A stretch of 64,000 nucleotides of DNA from Cloeon dipterum (lineage: Eukaryota; Arthropoda; Insecta; Ephemeroptera; Baetidae), in assembly GCF_949628265.1 (NCBI RefSeq), contig NC_088789.1, positions 11,586,886 through 11,650,885 of the forward strand, given 5' to 3'. Of the stretch, positions 1-12,877 are shown piece by piece. Positions within the stretch are counted from its first letter, which is position 1; the number at the start of each line of letters is the position of its first letter. A model generated the notes under the pieces. The model ran no database searches, was not told the DNA's origin, and saw nothing but the letters and a program-made list of their open reading frames with translations. The position numbers were made by a program, and so were the translations under genes.

Positions 1-2669
1 GTGGCAGCCGCGGTGGCTCGAGGGGTGAGGAAGAATAAGGCGCCAAGCCCATCCAGCTCCTATTTGTCCATGCCGTCGGTGCGGAAATTCCCGAGAGGGG
101 AAATCAGTCCTCAGCCAATGCCACAGGTAATAATGAGCGAAAATAGACAAATAGTGTGATACATATGATTGGGAAATTTTAATCGTTATGTGAACAGTAA
201 AATTACGAATGGTGCGTGTAATTTATTTCCTCAAGGTAAACAGTGCAGTTTTACAATGAGAATTTTTTTTACTGGCTGAGTTGCATTTTTTACTAAAATT
301 TGGTTTTAAAAATGTATCGTAACTAAATTTCAGGTTGAAATAAAAGACATAAAAAAATCTCATATTCCAAAATAAAATCTTGCTGTCACATACGCCTTGC
401 AGATTGATGGAAACTGTGCTGCCGAACAGTTTTTCAGTACGGTGGCATACTATTTTACCCTAATATGATTTTTGCCTGGGTCGATGCGGGTAAGCGGTTC
501 ATGTGTAAATTTGCCTTTTCTGTCACTATGTTTCGGTAAATCATTTGTTTTGGGGAATTGTAAATAAAAAAATGTTTTTTTAAGTAAAAACATTTTATTG
601 TGCCTTATCAGTTATTGCAGCAAGATGATCCCAGGAAAGATCACCTTAGCATGAAGAATCTGGACGTTTACCCCGACGAGTCAGCTTTTGCGCCGCCTGG
701 CGCCTCGCCAATGTCGGTGGTTCGTCACGGCAGCTTCGACGGAGACCCAGGCGTCATCGGGCCCTGCGTCTATCAGATGGCCCGAGGTGCGGCTTCGTCA
801 CGGCGGCGTTTCCAAGAACTCGTGGACGACACCTTCAGCCTCTTTGGCGAGCAGCGTGTCTACCCTGACGAAGATAGATCGCGGTCCCCGACGCCTCCTC
901 CTCGGCCGCCATCGCCAAAGGTGGACAGCAGAGTTCACTCAGCTGCGTATTTGTAAGTTAACCTTTTCGAGTTATTTTATCTCCACGCTTTACCATTTTA
1001 ACAGAAAAAATCTGCAACTACTAACAAAATCTCAAACGTCTAAATTATTTATAAACTTTAGAAGGACCGGAATTAAATTTTTCGCATCAGACATGCAGAC
1101 TCTCATGGAATTAGAAGGAAAAAGACCAATGAAAAGTTTCTATTTAGCACCATAAGTGTAAGCTATAGCGGAGGCTACGGGGTCTCATAGGGACTTACAT
1201 GTTAATTATTTTCAAATCAGCAATTTTTTCCAATCATTGTGAAATTTAGAATGCAGACTCTCCTTAACAAGAAAAATAGATCAAGATGTAATTTTTAATA
1301 TTTTTTCCTTATTTATTACTAGTAGATACGAAATTTTATATTGGCTCATTTAAAAGCTGGTGACTCGCCAACGGTTTGAAATATTTAAAAAGTCTTGTGT
1401 AATATTTTGAAAAAGTTTATGAATATTTCTACATCTTATAAAAGTTTGAAAATTTAAGTTTCATGTTATTGGAATTACAGTATTTCATTTAATATTATGT
1501 TTATGCTATATTGAAAAATTAGATAAGAAAAACATAGCAAATATTTGTCATCTTTAAGAATTTGTCAATGTTTTAGAACAATTGTTGATTTAAATCGTTT
1601 TATTGGCTCAAAGTGACATCAGTGTAAAAATCGAGTTATTTACCAAAATTTACCCACCATATATATGCAATAGATTTTTCTAGTCAAGGAGATGTTATAA
1701 ACCAAATATCATCGTGATTGAGTTTAAAGTTATTTTCAAATTATAGTTTAAGTTTCGCCAAAATATTTTGTCCGAAAGCAATATGTTTCATGTTTATATT
1801 ACAAACAGTGCATACGTTTGATACAGTAAGATAATTATGTTAGAGGCTGTTGGACCATGGGGTTTGCTTTTTAGTTAAAATATTTTTCTACAGTGTTTCC
1901 AAAAAATAATTTTTAACAATTCAAAATCTCCCTTCCTCGAATGATGAATAACGTAATTTGGTTAGCCAAAGACACGGGAAATCAACCCTTAGTCGAGCGC
2001 CATCTAAGCTAGCAAAAAATCTCGCCACGCACCTGCTGCGGTCGGCTTGCATTAGTCACGCAAGTGACTCTTACAATAAAAATAAATAATTAAAGAGAGC
2101 TCCCGGCAAAAATGATTGGCCATCGACCAAGCAGCTCCAAAGTAACCTCATGGTTTACCTTTGTGTCACCCAGGCGCGTCTCCACCCCAGCCGACTCGCC
2201 GCCGGCGCCGCGGCCCCGCACCACAGAGCCGCGTAGACCGTCCCTGATGCAGCAGCCCCGGCGGAGACCGCTGCTACCGGCCTCGCGGGCCAGCTCGGCG
2301 GGGCCCAGGGGCGCCTGGGAGACCCCCTCGGAGCCCGTGTCTAGTGGCGTCCGGCCCCTCAGCGCGGGCCCTTTCCACCGGCCGCTGAAGGAGGCCGCGG
2401 GACGGCCGCCGCTGCACCCGCCCACCGTGCGCGCCGACTACATCCTGGCCGACTCGCAGCTCGGCCGCGACGACCCGGCTGTGCCCCTGATCAGCGCCAT
2501 CAAGAGCGAGCTGAAGAAGTTCCACTCATGCTCGTCCTGCTCCATCCCAGGCTCCATCTCGCCGGTGCCACAAGCCAGGCAGGACGACGGCGGTGACACC
2601 AGGTCGCCGGCACAGCTGTCTTTGGACGATAAGGATGACGTGCGAGAGGAGATGCTGGGAACTTTGTAA
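1..2669 (+). CDS. C-terminal exons of a large protein, possibly KIAA1549 (UPF0606)-like (5' part outside window)
   Basis: Three coding exons join in phase: 1-126, 612-952 and 2174-2669, the last ending in TAA. The donors are gtaata and gtaagt; the acceptors are atcag and cccag. They give about 320 C-terminal residues. The tail is low in membrane character and rich in Pro, Ser and Arg. Recognisable patches are SYLSMPSVRKFPRG in the first exon, RRRFQELVDDTFSLFGE in the second, and a long Pro/Arg-rich stretch followed by a Cys pair (HSCSSCS) in the third. A basic segment followed by an 'R-x-x-F-Q-E-L-V-D-D' helix before a disordered tail reminds me of the cytoplasmic tail of KIAA1549/KIAA1549L, but this is recall of a pattern, not an alignment. 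The open frame with good splice signals makes coding very likely; the family name is uncertain. An AATAAA at 3324 could end the transcript. Confidence 0.6.
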
Positions 2670-5251
2670 TTTATTTGGTGAAGCAAAATCATTCCATGAT
2701 TCGCCAATTAGGAAAATTCAGAGCAGCCCACAAATTGAGCCCTGTTCGTATAAAATTTCTGGTACTTCCTCTTCGATTGAAGATTCAATATTGCTTGCGC
2801 AATTTTGGCGTGGAAAGTTTTCAAAAAAATGTTTGTACCCAGGGCTAGAATATTGCGACGCGCAGATTTTGCGCCGGCTGGGGATTGAAACGCAGGCAAA
2901 TGAAAATGTAGTTGAAAAGCGTGGTTTCAAAAAAATTGGTATAATTTGCATTCCACAAGCCGATCGTATCAGTAAAATACACTTTGCGACACTCGCACGA
3001 AAAAAGAACTATATAGAAAATTTCATTTTCCACAGATTATAATGTGTATTGAAAAGGAAATACGGTTCAACCCAATTGTGGTAGAAAACCAAAGATAACT
3101 TTTGATTAAGAACACAATTAGAAAAAATATTTTTACCGCGATTGGCTGAGACAAATTGATCTCCAGCACATCAAATAATTATTTGTTTCACCACGTTATA
3201 CGCTGAGAATGCACTGAAGCAGGGTTGTGTATGAAATCACAGTGGAAGTACCACTAGAATTTGTAAATAATCATCTTTTGGCTGCTCCAAACACTAAGGA
3301 CTTTAATAATAAGGGAATGTGAAAATAAAAAAAATTTGATTACGTAGGATATTACCGCTTCTTCAGCTCTTTTCTTAGTTGTTTAATTTTAAATTCGCAC
3401 TTCTTGGAATTTAATATTTAATTAAATTAATTGGTATTTAAGGAAAATTATTTTGTTGCTTTCAGTTTCTATATAACATAATCCATTCATCACTAAATGA
3501 AAGCGCTCTATGAATATTTCATCATTCTAGAGCAAGAACAAACTTGAAAAACCATATTTTGCAGGAACTTAATTAGCTATAACATGGTATTAGTTTGAAT
3601 TAAACATTGCTAGGTTTAAGATAATCCAATTTGTATGTACATTTTAGTAAAACTAGTTACACAGTTTTAGCTCAGCAAGTGTAATTTGTCTGGCACATTT
3701 TTTAATATGTATTAACACCCATGAGTTACAATTGAAATATGTGCTCTTAATATGAACGGATATATATTACCTATTTAATGGATTTGATTGCCAAATTTTC
3801 TTCAAGCTGACACTGGAATCAAAATTTTTGTAAACGTTTACGCCTGTAAAGCAAAACCCTTATAACTCAGGTTATTAAACTGTGTCAAATTTGCCAGACA
3901 ACTTGTGTTAATAATAAAAACGTGATTCGTAAAGAATTTATTGTTGTGTGAATATTAAATACAAAACATTTTCTCTCACATATATTTTATTTCCTCATTT
4001 CAGAAAAAATAATACAAATTGAATCGGAATTTGAGTACACATCTCTACAAATTGATTTAAACTTATCTCATTATTAGAAAAAAAACAGTCATGGATGAGT
4101 TGTGGTGATGCAAACTCACAAAAATTATTACTACATCGTACAAATTTTACGTTTCTTTTGATAACTATTGCAGCGAGATACAAAAATAATAATTAAAAGA
4201 TTATAGAATGGAAAATTATGAGGCCAAAAGATGGTTAAGAAAGCAAGAAGGCGCAGTCGAAAACTATAGGATTTGACTGACTAAACCATCAAATACTCTG
4301 CAAAGGTTTCTGGGCTGACATGCGCCTACGACGAGTATATCTCCTCTTTTCATTTCAAATTGAACAATGAGAGAACAAAAAGATTAATTAGAAATAATTG
4401 TTTTCAAGCTGCATTATAATAACGCGAGAATTTAATAATTCACCGATGTCAAAGAATTTAATTAGGTTTCCATGTTCCAGGTGATAAGATACCATTACCA
4501 AGTGGCATCAAGTCAAACTACAGAGCGGGTTTCAATGCAGTAAGGGGAAAAGCATGGCGTGATGGGGAATATGCGAAGCGCGAGCTAATAACCAAATCAG
4601 TTGTCTACTAGTTTAGGTCGATTTGAGCATGATGTCTTTGAAACATTGTTTCTGTAATTTGGCTTGACTTCTGTATCAAGTCTTATTTTCAGATGGCAAT
4701 TTCAATGGATGAAAATTAGGCGATTGGACAGAAGAAGAACAACAATAATTAAGTTTCATCAACAAAGCGCACCACTTGCAGAGTTCAAAGCGTTTTTGCT
4801 TCATTCATAAAACTAGATACACAAATTGATCTTTTTTTTCTCTAGCAAGCAGCGCTGCCTAAGCACCAATCAATGATTAAACGATTTTCAATATTGAAAT
4901 CACATTAGACCCTCTTATTTATTTAAGTAATGAAAATCACCCATTATTGAATTGTTGGTGAAATTAGTTGAGGGCTCCGGTGCCACAAATTAAGAGAATT
5001 ATTTTTCGCACAACCAAGCATCTCGAGCAGCCCGTGAGCGATTGCTTGCCACCAGGGCACGCACTTCCTCAGTTCACTTCAATAAATTAATCGCAACTTG
5101 GCAGCTCAGCTCTCTTTTAACCATTTAACTTAGGGCACTTTTAGGAAAGTTTTTTAACCTGGGTGTATGGGAGAAGTGTTCATTCTGCTGTTTGTTTATT
5201 CCCCAGCAGCTACTGGCTGGCTCTCCTTTTTACTCCTACGGTGGAACCACT
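2670..5251. other. 3' UTRs and intergenic space between two convergent genes
   Basis: AT-rich sequence with no ORF I would defend. It should hold the 3' UTR of the plus-strand gene ending at 2669 (AATAAA at 3324-3329) and the 3' UTR of the minus-strand rasputin gene (a reverse-strand AATAAA lies near 5193-5198). Nothing else recognisable was seen. Confidence 0.5.
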
Positions 5252-8200
5252 TTATCGATCAGCTCGGTCGTAGTTGTTTCTCTGTCCACGGCCACCTCTG
5301 TTGCTGCCGCCCATGTTGCCACGGTCATTGTTGCCTCCGTTGGCAGGGTATCTTGGACGCTTCTCCTCAACGTTGAGGTTCTGCGGTGATTCGCCAGGCA
5401 TCATGATTGGCTGAAATAACAAATTTAAGTTTAGCATCAGGATGGCTCTTTAGCTGTGGTAATAAAATTTAATCTTCTAAATAATAGAGAGTCTCGACTA
5501 AGTCAAAGAAATTGTACTACCTTGGAGCGGAGACAGTTCTGGGCTGCCTCGGCGTCGCTGAAGACAACAAATCCGTATTTGGGGAAGACTTTTCCGGGAA
5601 CGACCTTCGAGTTGATAATGCGTACGTCGACAACATTGCCAAATTTGCAGAAAACATTTTTCACGTCGGCCTCCTGAGCGACAATGGGGATGTTGCCGAC
5701 AAACACCTGGTGGCTGTCTGGGTGTCTCGGGCCATTGGGTCCTCCGACAGACCGGCGACGGTCGTCCTGGCCAGGTTCGCGATCGCGGCCCATGCTCTCA
5801 CGCTTCTCGCCATCACTGCCCCTCATGGGTCCGCGGCCGGGCTTGTTGCCCATGCCCTGCTTGTTCATACCCTGACGTGGAGGCAGACCATGTCCATGCT
5901 GGCTTGACGGTGGAGAAGTTGACTTCGGCGCATGCTCAGCAACCTGACGCAAAAGAGACGTTATTAAGAAGCATGCCAACAGTTGATATGAGAATAGTTG
6001 GTATGATATAGACAAACTCAACCTTCACAGTTATATTTTGTATCAACACTCAACACGTATTTCTGAATCTAATATACAAGTCCGATTTGAATTTCCTTAA
6101 ATTTCTCCCTCACGGTAAGCTACACCAAAATGCTTTCTCGCTTCAGAATCAACTGAGAACTAGTGTTTCGGTCTCACATCGAGTATGAGAAGCGTCCAGC
6201 CGCTTCTGATACTCACTGCATTATCAATTTGAGAGCCGAAATTTGATACTCAGTGAGATTTTTTTTCTGTGAGAGTAAGTTATAGAACATTACAATTATT
6301 TACTAACAATAAATAATGTGCAAATGAAAAAAAAGATTGGAAATTTTACTTAAATACCATTATGTTAAACAAATTAATTTAGTTGTTAGAAATATCTATG
6401 AACAAGAATATAGCATAGAGCAGTTATTTGCGAGATTGGAGGTCGATTGGACGCGATTTTTCAGCGTTGAATTTTTTAGGTGGCAGTCATATTTGCTTAA
6501 AGTACTTGTTAATAGATGGTGAAATTCCAAATTTGAAGCTCGGGAATGCGGGCGTTCCCTATTTTTTCGGTATCTCAAAAATACCCAAAAAAGGAATTAT
6601 GTTAATGAACTCTAAACTGCAACTCTTGACTGCGTTGAGGTATCACGTTGAAATTTTCACTACCTAACCTAGTTTTTAATCCTGAACAACTTTTGCATTT
6701 ACAAAAAATTCGCAGGTCGAAGGTCAAGGTCACCTTTTGCGACCTTTTTATGAAAATTCAAAATTAAGGGATGATAGCCCCCTACGATTTTTTTGGGGTT
6801 AAGGGCTGAAATGTAGCCCGTGAAATTATGCACAAGTACACCAAGTTTCATAGGTGCAATCGCGATACTTTTGCTGCAATTTGAATTTGAAGTTTGAAAA
6901 CCTGCTCGAGGCCTCTTGACCGCGCATGCACTTTGAGCGGCGAGTTCGCCTCTCGTTCGTCAAGTTGATTTTTTTCGCATTTCACTTGCTTAGAAACACC
7001 AAGAGGTCCTAGGGTAGACCAAGGAAGGTAGAAATCGACCTTCAGGGTCTGTCCCTGACGTGACCCTGAAATACAAAATTTCGAAAATTTCCAATTTCAT
7101 CGAACTTGGTGTCTTTTCATAGGTTTTCACCACTGTACAGCTCAAATATAGAGCCAAAATTGCCGAATTACAATCCTGAAACCGGTTCTTGAAATAATTG
7201 TGGTAGCCATTCATCCAGACATGATGTGCAAAATGGTCAAAATTTTAAATTCTTAATTCTATCTATTTTGCACACATGAAGTTCATAATATGTGTTGATA
7301 ATAAAGGATCTTATGCTTAATACTATGAAAAAATGTTATTAAATGCACTGGCAAATAAGCTACTTTTAAAAACCAAAAATTTTTGTTTCCTTTCTTTTTA
7401 TAAAAAAATTAAACATGTAATTTAATTGTTATTTGCTCTAAATAAATTTTTTTAACTCTTTTTTAAAAACAATCGTTAATTTTTAACACTCAATATGAAC
7501 TCTGTGTGTACAAAACAGAAGAATCATATCAGAAATTAAAGATTTCAAAATTTGACCATTTTGCACATCACGTCTGGATGAATGGCTACCACAATTACTT
7601 CAAGAACCGGTTTCAGGATTGTAATTCGGCAATTTTGGCTCTATATTTGAGCTGTACAGTGGTGAAAACCTATGAAAAGACACCAAGTTCGATGAAATTG
7701 GAAATTTTCGAAATTTTGTATTTCAGGGTCACGTCAGGGACAGACCCTGAAGGTCGATTTCTACCTTCCTTGGTCTACCCTAGGACCTCTTGGTGTTTCT
7801 AAGCAAGTGAAATGCGAAAAAAATCAACTTGACGAACGAGAGGCGAACTCGCCGCTCAAAGTGCATGCGCGGTCAAGAGGCCTCGAGCAGGTTTTCAAAC
7901 TTCAAATTCAAATTGCAGCAAAAGTATCGCGATTGCAACTATGAAACTTGGTGTACTTGTGCATAATTTCACGGGCTACATTTCAGCCCTTAACCCCAAA
8001 AAAATCGTAGGGGGCTATCATCCCTTAATTTTGAATTTTCAAAAAAAGGTCGCAAAAGGTGACCTTGACCTTCGACCTGCGAATTTTTTGTAAATGCAAA
8101 AGTTGTTCAGGATTAAAAACTAGGTTAGGCAGTGAAAATTTCAACGTGATACCTCAACGCAGTCAAGAGTTGCAGTTTAGAGTTCATTAACATAATTCCT

Positions 8201-10100
8201 TTTTTGGGTATTTTTGAGATACCGAAAAAATAGGGAACGCCCGCATTCCCGAGCTTCAAATTTGGAATTTCACCATCTATTAACAAGTACTTTAAGCAAA
8301 TATGACTGCCACCTAAAAATTTCAACGCTGAAAAATCGCGTCCAATCGACCTCCAATCTCGCAAATAACTGCTCAATAATAAATTATTTACATGGCAAAT
8401 AATAAATTATAAGTAAATAATAAATTATTTATTATGTTTCAACTCAAAAATTATGATATAACTGTAGGAAAATGCCTCATTACCATCTAGCAACCATAAT
8501 AAAATTAAATAAATGGAAATAGCAAAGAGAAGGAAATTCTAGTCCATGCATTTTCCACGTTTTCACAGTTATGACACAATACGCAATGGTATTCGATAAA
8601 ATTTATCATTTTGTGTTAATGCTACTGACCCCAAATCATCAAAAAGGCAATAAATTGTTTGCTTATCTACAATAATTCTACCTGCACAGGGGGCGATCTA
8701 ACGCGTTGCGGCGGTGGCGGCTGTTGCGGGCCGCTAGGTCCACCCTTCTTGAACATGCTTGCGAACGTCTTGAGCTCTTTGTTCTCCTCAACAACGGCAA
8801 CCACCTGCGGCTGCTTTGGCTGTTGCGGTGCTGGAGCAGCCTCTTCGATCTTGGGCTCAACCAGCGGAGCAACAATCTCCTTGACCTCCGACACGATAGG
8901 AGTGACCATCGGCAGCTGCTGCTGCTGCTGCTGAACAGGCATGGGAGGCGCCTGCTCCATGACAGTTGGGGTGGTGGTTGGCGCCACGATGACCTGAGTC
9001 ACTTGTACGCCAGGCTGCGCCATCTGCACACTAGGCGGAGCAATCTGCACACCAGGCTGCGTACCTGCGACCTCGATGACGGGCATATGGATGTTGCCCT
9101 GCCCTGGACGGACAATAGGTATGGTGGTCACAGTAGCGGGCTGTGCGTCGTTGTAGTAGTCGATAATGTTGGGCTGCGTAATGACCGGCACCTCCTTGCC
9201 AGCCAGGTCCGCCTCCGACTCGTTGTGGTAGTTCCCGGGGTCATCGTCATTCACCATCTCATCCTGGTAGCGAAAGATATCGTTGTGCACGTAGTACTTC
9301 TTCGGGGACTGCTGCGCCAGCACGAAGGTCTGGGTGAAACGCCGCATGGGCTCGCTATCGTTGGACAGCTCACCAGTCACCTGCACCACGACGCCGTTGC
9401 CAAGGGTGCCCTGGGCGTCCACCTGCTGGATCTTGGCGTGGCAGTTGTTAAAGCCCAATTGCGAAATGAGCTGATGAATTTGCCGCTGACCAACTACCGA
9501 CTGCTCTCCGCTCTTGTTGTCCAAACCACCATGAATGAATGACGAGTTCTCATTGTAGAAGCTGAAATTTCATACCAGTGTCAATTTAATTGTTTAGTCA
9601 ACAATAATTAGGATTCGAGGAAAATGATAACAACTACAACTGTTAATCATATTATGGAGGTTTAAGTAAAAAAAAAATCTAGTCATTTAATTTATTTACT
9701 CTTTACAATTTTTACTTAGCTTTGAGGCACATTCAGCACTAACGCATAATAGTTGAAACTTACTGCGTGTAGTCATATTTTTTCGAGAAAAATTGCAATA
9801 ATATATATTAAAATATTAAATGCATAAATAAGGTTACTTCCATCAATATCACTTATCTCTTTGGATTCCACAAACAATGCTCTTTTGAGAGGCGTAACAA
9901 GACTCGGATACAAAAATCAGCATTAAATATTACTACTTAAAGTTTCACTGAATGGTAAACTGGATGGTTAAAACGTGGTGTTGGAACACTACTTACCGGT
10001 GCAAGTGCATTGGCGCCTGGTGAAGCAGCGTGTAGTACTGGCGAACGAATTCTCTGCCCACGACGTGAGGGCTATGCATGGGGCTCTCTTCCATTACCAT
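5252..10100 (-). CDS. rin: Rasputin / G3BP stress-granule RNA-binding protein
   Basis: Coding exons on the minus strand are 9997-10100, 8682-9561, 5521-5943 and 5252-5410; phases match and give 521 residues. The start MVMEESP followed by [13 protein letters not shown] is the classic G3BP N-terminus, and residues about 5-135 form the NTF2-like dimerisation domain, ending in [14 protein letters not shown] Pro/Gln/Val-rich linker with a six-Gln run follows. The RRM spans the last intron: RNP2 is VFVGNI and RNP1 is YGFVVF. The tail ends in an RGG-type segment ([10 protein letters not shown]). The family nucleates stress granules and binds RNA in the cytoplasm, with the NTF2 domain recruiting Caprin and deubiquitinase partners. 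The length is ordinary for insect rin. The third intron, 5944-8681, is enlarged by a fold-back element. The upstream acceptor at about 10112 implies a separate 5' UTR exon. Confidence 0.95.
6181..6214. repeat. Short hairpin (14-bp stem, one mismatch)
   Basis: GAGTATGAGAAGCG is followed by a six-base loop and CGCTTCTGATACTC. A third related piece (TTGATACTCAGTGAG) lies just downstream. This may be the remnant of a small palindromic repeat inside the rin intron. Confidence 0.5.
6418..8374. mobile_element. Fold-back element (about 840-base inverted arms) in the rin intron
   Basis: Left arm about 6418-7260 and right arm about 7530-8374 are reverse complements, with a spacer of about 270 bases. 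Paired coordinates sum to 14792 at widely separated checkpoints (6418/8374, 6721/8071, 7201/7591), so the outer 780 bases contain no net indel. I see only scattered mismatches, perhaps 1%, until the inner 50 bases, where the arms drift apart. Outer ends begin GAGCAGTTATTTGCGAG. I found no convincing target-site duplication, and no transposase is encoded: the open frames in the arms are mirror copies of each other. The family is related to the element at 38933-40612 through shared blocks around AGGTCAAGGTCAC. Confidence 0.88.
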
Positions 10101-11571
10101 TACTAGATGCGTCTAACAAAGTCTAAAAACATAAAAGAAATAACGTAAACACACAAGTTGGATAATTCTATTGATGGTATCAATCATGGATTCGTTCGAA
10201 AATGAATAGAGATCGGACATTTCATTTCCTAATTGAGGAGGTATCCTTTTATGTTTTTCTCCTAATATTTATTTGGGGGTGAGTCACATAATTCAATGCA
10301 GCTTTAATGCAAGATGACGAGTTTTTTCCAATTTATTATATCTTTAAAAAAATAAATCATACCATTTCATTTATTTATTACTAGTACTAAACTCAATAAC
10401 TTTGTAGATAGCGCGATAGAACTAATTTGCATTAACTGTCCTAATATATAATTAACTAATTAGATTATAAATATAATATGCCATAATATTATGCCATCTT
10501 TGTGAGTAAGGGAGAATCCAGTTAGGCGTGTGCACATTCAGGTTAATCACCCCTCCCCGTTGGTTGGGGCGACATTAGGCAGGAGGGAACCGAGGTTTGC
10601 TGAAGTCAGCAAAATAATTTACAGGTGCCAACGGGGAGGGGGGGGTGCTGTCAACCTGAGTATGCGCGCGCCTGACTAGATTCAACCTCATTAAAAAAAT
10701 TTCCTAATTTTACGGCATTTGTTTTTAATCTTATTACAATAAACAATCGTCATTACAATTAAATTAATCAATATTAGGACAGTAAAAGCAAAGGGGCTTT
10801 GCCGCGCTATTTACATTTTTTAGCATTTTAGTGTCGTTCCAAGAAAAGATGGGCTCAGGGGGGAAACTACTGTACAAAAGGGGTTGGGAGAAAAGCACAA
10901 AGGCTTAACAAGAATTCGTTGTGAGATTGAAGGGACGACCCTGATAGGCCATCCACCTCTCGCCAACAATAACACAAATAATTGAAATGAAATCCTATTA
11001 GTTCCAGTTGACTACAGCAAGGAATGTGTGTTTTGTGGCATACAAAACATGTGTACCTGCTCCAAAAAAGATTCTTTGTTGAAGTGACAAATAAAAATGA
11101 CCTTCGCTGGAAAAGATGAACACTGACATGCTATTCAGGCAGGCACGTCCTCCATTTATACAATACTATGGTTATTTTCAAGCGACGCAGGTAGCAAGAG
11201 GGCTGAAAAATGTAATAAAATGTGACAAAATCCCTGTACCTGACCTCCCACGATGTATTTATTTTCAGGGGGGTGGGTTAAGATATGTGATGAATTTTTT
11301 AAGCACAATGGGTGGTAGGCACTGCTTTCACAAGCATTTCAAATTGTGTGCTGTGCTATGAGCGTCGGCTCGGAGGGAGAGAGAAAAGTGAACTTCCATA
11401 AATAGACAAAAATGATATTTCACAATATTTTCTTCGAAGAAAAACTTGTTTAGGCTATCACCGTTAAAAGTAATATTAAAAATTGAGCTGATTTACTGAT
11501 ATTAATGATGCAAAACTTTTCTACAATTTTAGTATGTACTTATGTATGTAAGTAAATTTTAGGCGCGGTAC
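10101..11571. other. Upstream region of rin, without a gene
   Basis: An acceptor-like TTGTTAG at about 10113-10119 (minus strand) precedes the rin start codon, so a 5' UTR exon of rin probably lies further upstream here. The rest is AT-rich apart from the palindrome at 10508-10688. No protein-coding exon is apparent. Confidence 0.4.
10508..10688. repeat. Imperfect palindrome with GC-rich arms (MITE-like)
   Basis: The left side (10512-10563) and right side (10627-10686) are imperfect reverse complements of about 55-60 bases. Both contain an AATC(C/T)AGT(T/C)AGGCG block, a CTCAGGTT / TTCAGGTT block and CCCCTCCCCGTTGG. The centre is about 60 bases. It looks like a decayed palindromic repeat; no target duplication was seen. 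Confidence 0.55.
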
Positions 11572-12390
11572 TAGTGCGTTCTTCGGGAGAAAATTTTTCT
11601 CCCTGGGAGTCCCGGTCCCGAAAAAATGTTTCCTCTGTTACCGGAATTTCCTGGTGCCCTTACCAAATATTTTTCCCGGGAATTCCCGCTCCCGACTCTT
11701 ATTTCCCGATCCTTCCCGCTCCCGATTTCCCGCCAAAAATTTTAAAATCGAAAGTAGACACCAGCAATGTGCGTTGATAATTTTTAATTCTTAGCTCGCA
11801 TATTTACAAATACAAACTTACTATGATCTTTTATTTTTCCGTGTTGAAGTTATAAATTATACTTTTCTTTGATAAAAAATCCACGGAGGCAATTTTTACT
11901 GGTCAACGTTAAATACTAAGTTTTAAATAAAATTCAATTTTCTGTAGATGCAGAAATTAGTAAAACTAAACCTAAAAAACTGCATTTTATTTAGATCAAG
12001 AACTTTTCTCCCGACTATTTTAAGTGGCGTGAATCATCAATGAAAGAAAATTCTGTATTCTGTAACATTTTTAGTTGTAGTGAATGACAAAAATGAAATA
12101 TTACAGCTTGAACTCCGCAAATTGAAATTAGGACAGTTCATAAAGTTATCAAACCGTGAAAAATATCTAATATACAAAACATTCCTAGCAATTTTTTAAT
12201 CATTCTAGGAAAATTAAAAGCGAGTTGTGAATGTGAATTTTGACTAGGTTCCCGGGAATTCCCGCTCCCGGCAAAACTTTCCCGCTCCCGTCCCGACCGT
12301 GGCTCCCGCCTAAAAATTTGGGTCCTGGCGCCGGGAATTCCCGGGAGATTCCGGGAGTCCTGAGACATTCCCGTCCCGGCGAACGCACTA
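11572..12390. mobile_element. Non-autonomous hAT-type element with 8-bp target duplication
   Basis: The element starts TAGTGCGTTC and ends GAACGCACTA, a 10-bp perfect terminal inverted repeat. It is flanked on both sides by CGCGGTAC (11564-11571 and 12391-12398), an 8-bp target duplication. Eight-bp duplications and a T-A-G-N-G terminus are hallmarks of hAT transposons. Both ends carry clusters of C/G-rich repeats around the palindrome CCCGGGAATTCCCG and TCCCGCTCCCG, plausible subterminal transposase-binding repeats. The 819-base interior is AT-rich and encodes no transposase, so it would need help in trans. Confidence 0.85.
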
Positions 12391-12398
12391 CGCGGTAC

Positions 12399-12877
12399 AC
12401 TGCAAAATTAAAAGAGAAATTTGTGTTCTTGTTAGTGTATCGATAAATGATGAGAACAGCACCATTTTGGTTTGAAAGAAGTCATCCCACGAAGGCCCAA
12501 AAGCGAGTAGAAACAAACGATCCAGAATAAAATTATTGCGTACCAAACAAGTCGCTACGAAACCCAAGGTCACGCCCGAGGTTTGCCTCCTTTTTAGCCC
12601 AAATCGCGTCAAGCCTGCTAATATCCTAATTGCTCGAATTTCAAACTTATAATTTGGCTCGCAAACCTACCACTCATAGCACGTTTGCGAGAAATCGAGA
12701 CGGTTATTTCGAAAACACGAGCTTAGAAGTTGAGCTCATGCATCAGCGACATTAAAGAGCGTTCGATCGCGTCGTTGTCGGGGCAAAGTGACGGAGTTAA
12801 TCGATAGCCGCGGAGTTGATAAGCAAGAAACACCCTTTTCCGCGTTCCTGACCACCGCGGCCTGTAGGTGAGCAAAA
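12399..12877. other. Intergenic / promoter region upstream of a small gene
   Basis: About 480 bases of balanced composition with several TCG/CGA words, between the hAT element and the start codon at 12878. It probably holds the promoter and 5' UTR of the small gene downstream. No other gene was found. Confidence 0.35.

Noticed and set aside
688-1155. 155-codon plus-strand reading
   Set aside because: Alternative frame of the exon at 612-952 read on into intron; the other frame has consistent splice phases.
6990-7802. Two identical 74-residue readings ([13 protein letters not shown]...) on opposite strands
   Set aside because: They are mirror copies of the fold-back arms in the rin intron; no family resemblance and not maintained as a gene.
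8706-9542. 278-codon plus-strand reading (Leu/Arg-rich)
   Set aside because: Antisense shadow of the long rin exon, caused by biased codon use.
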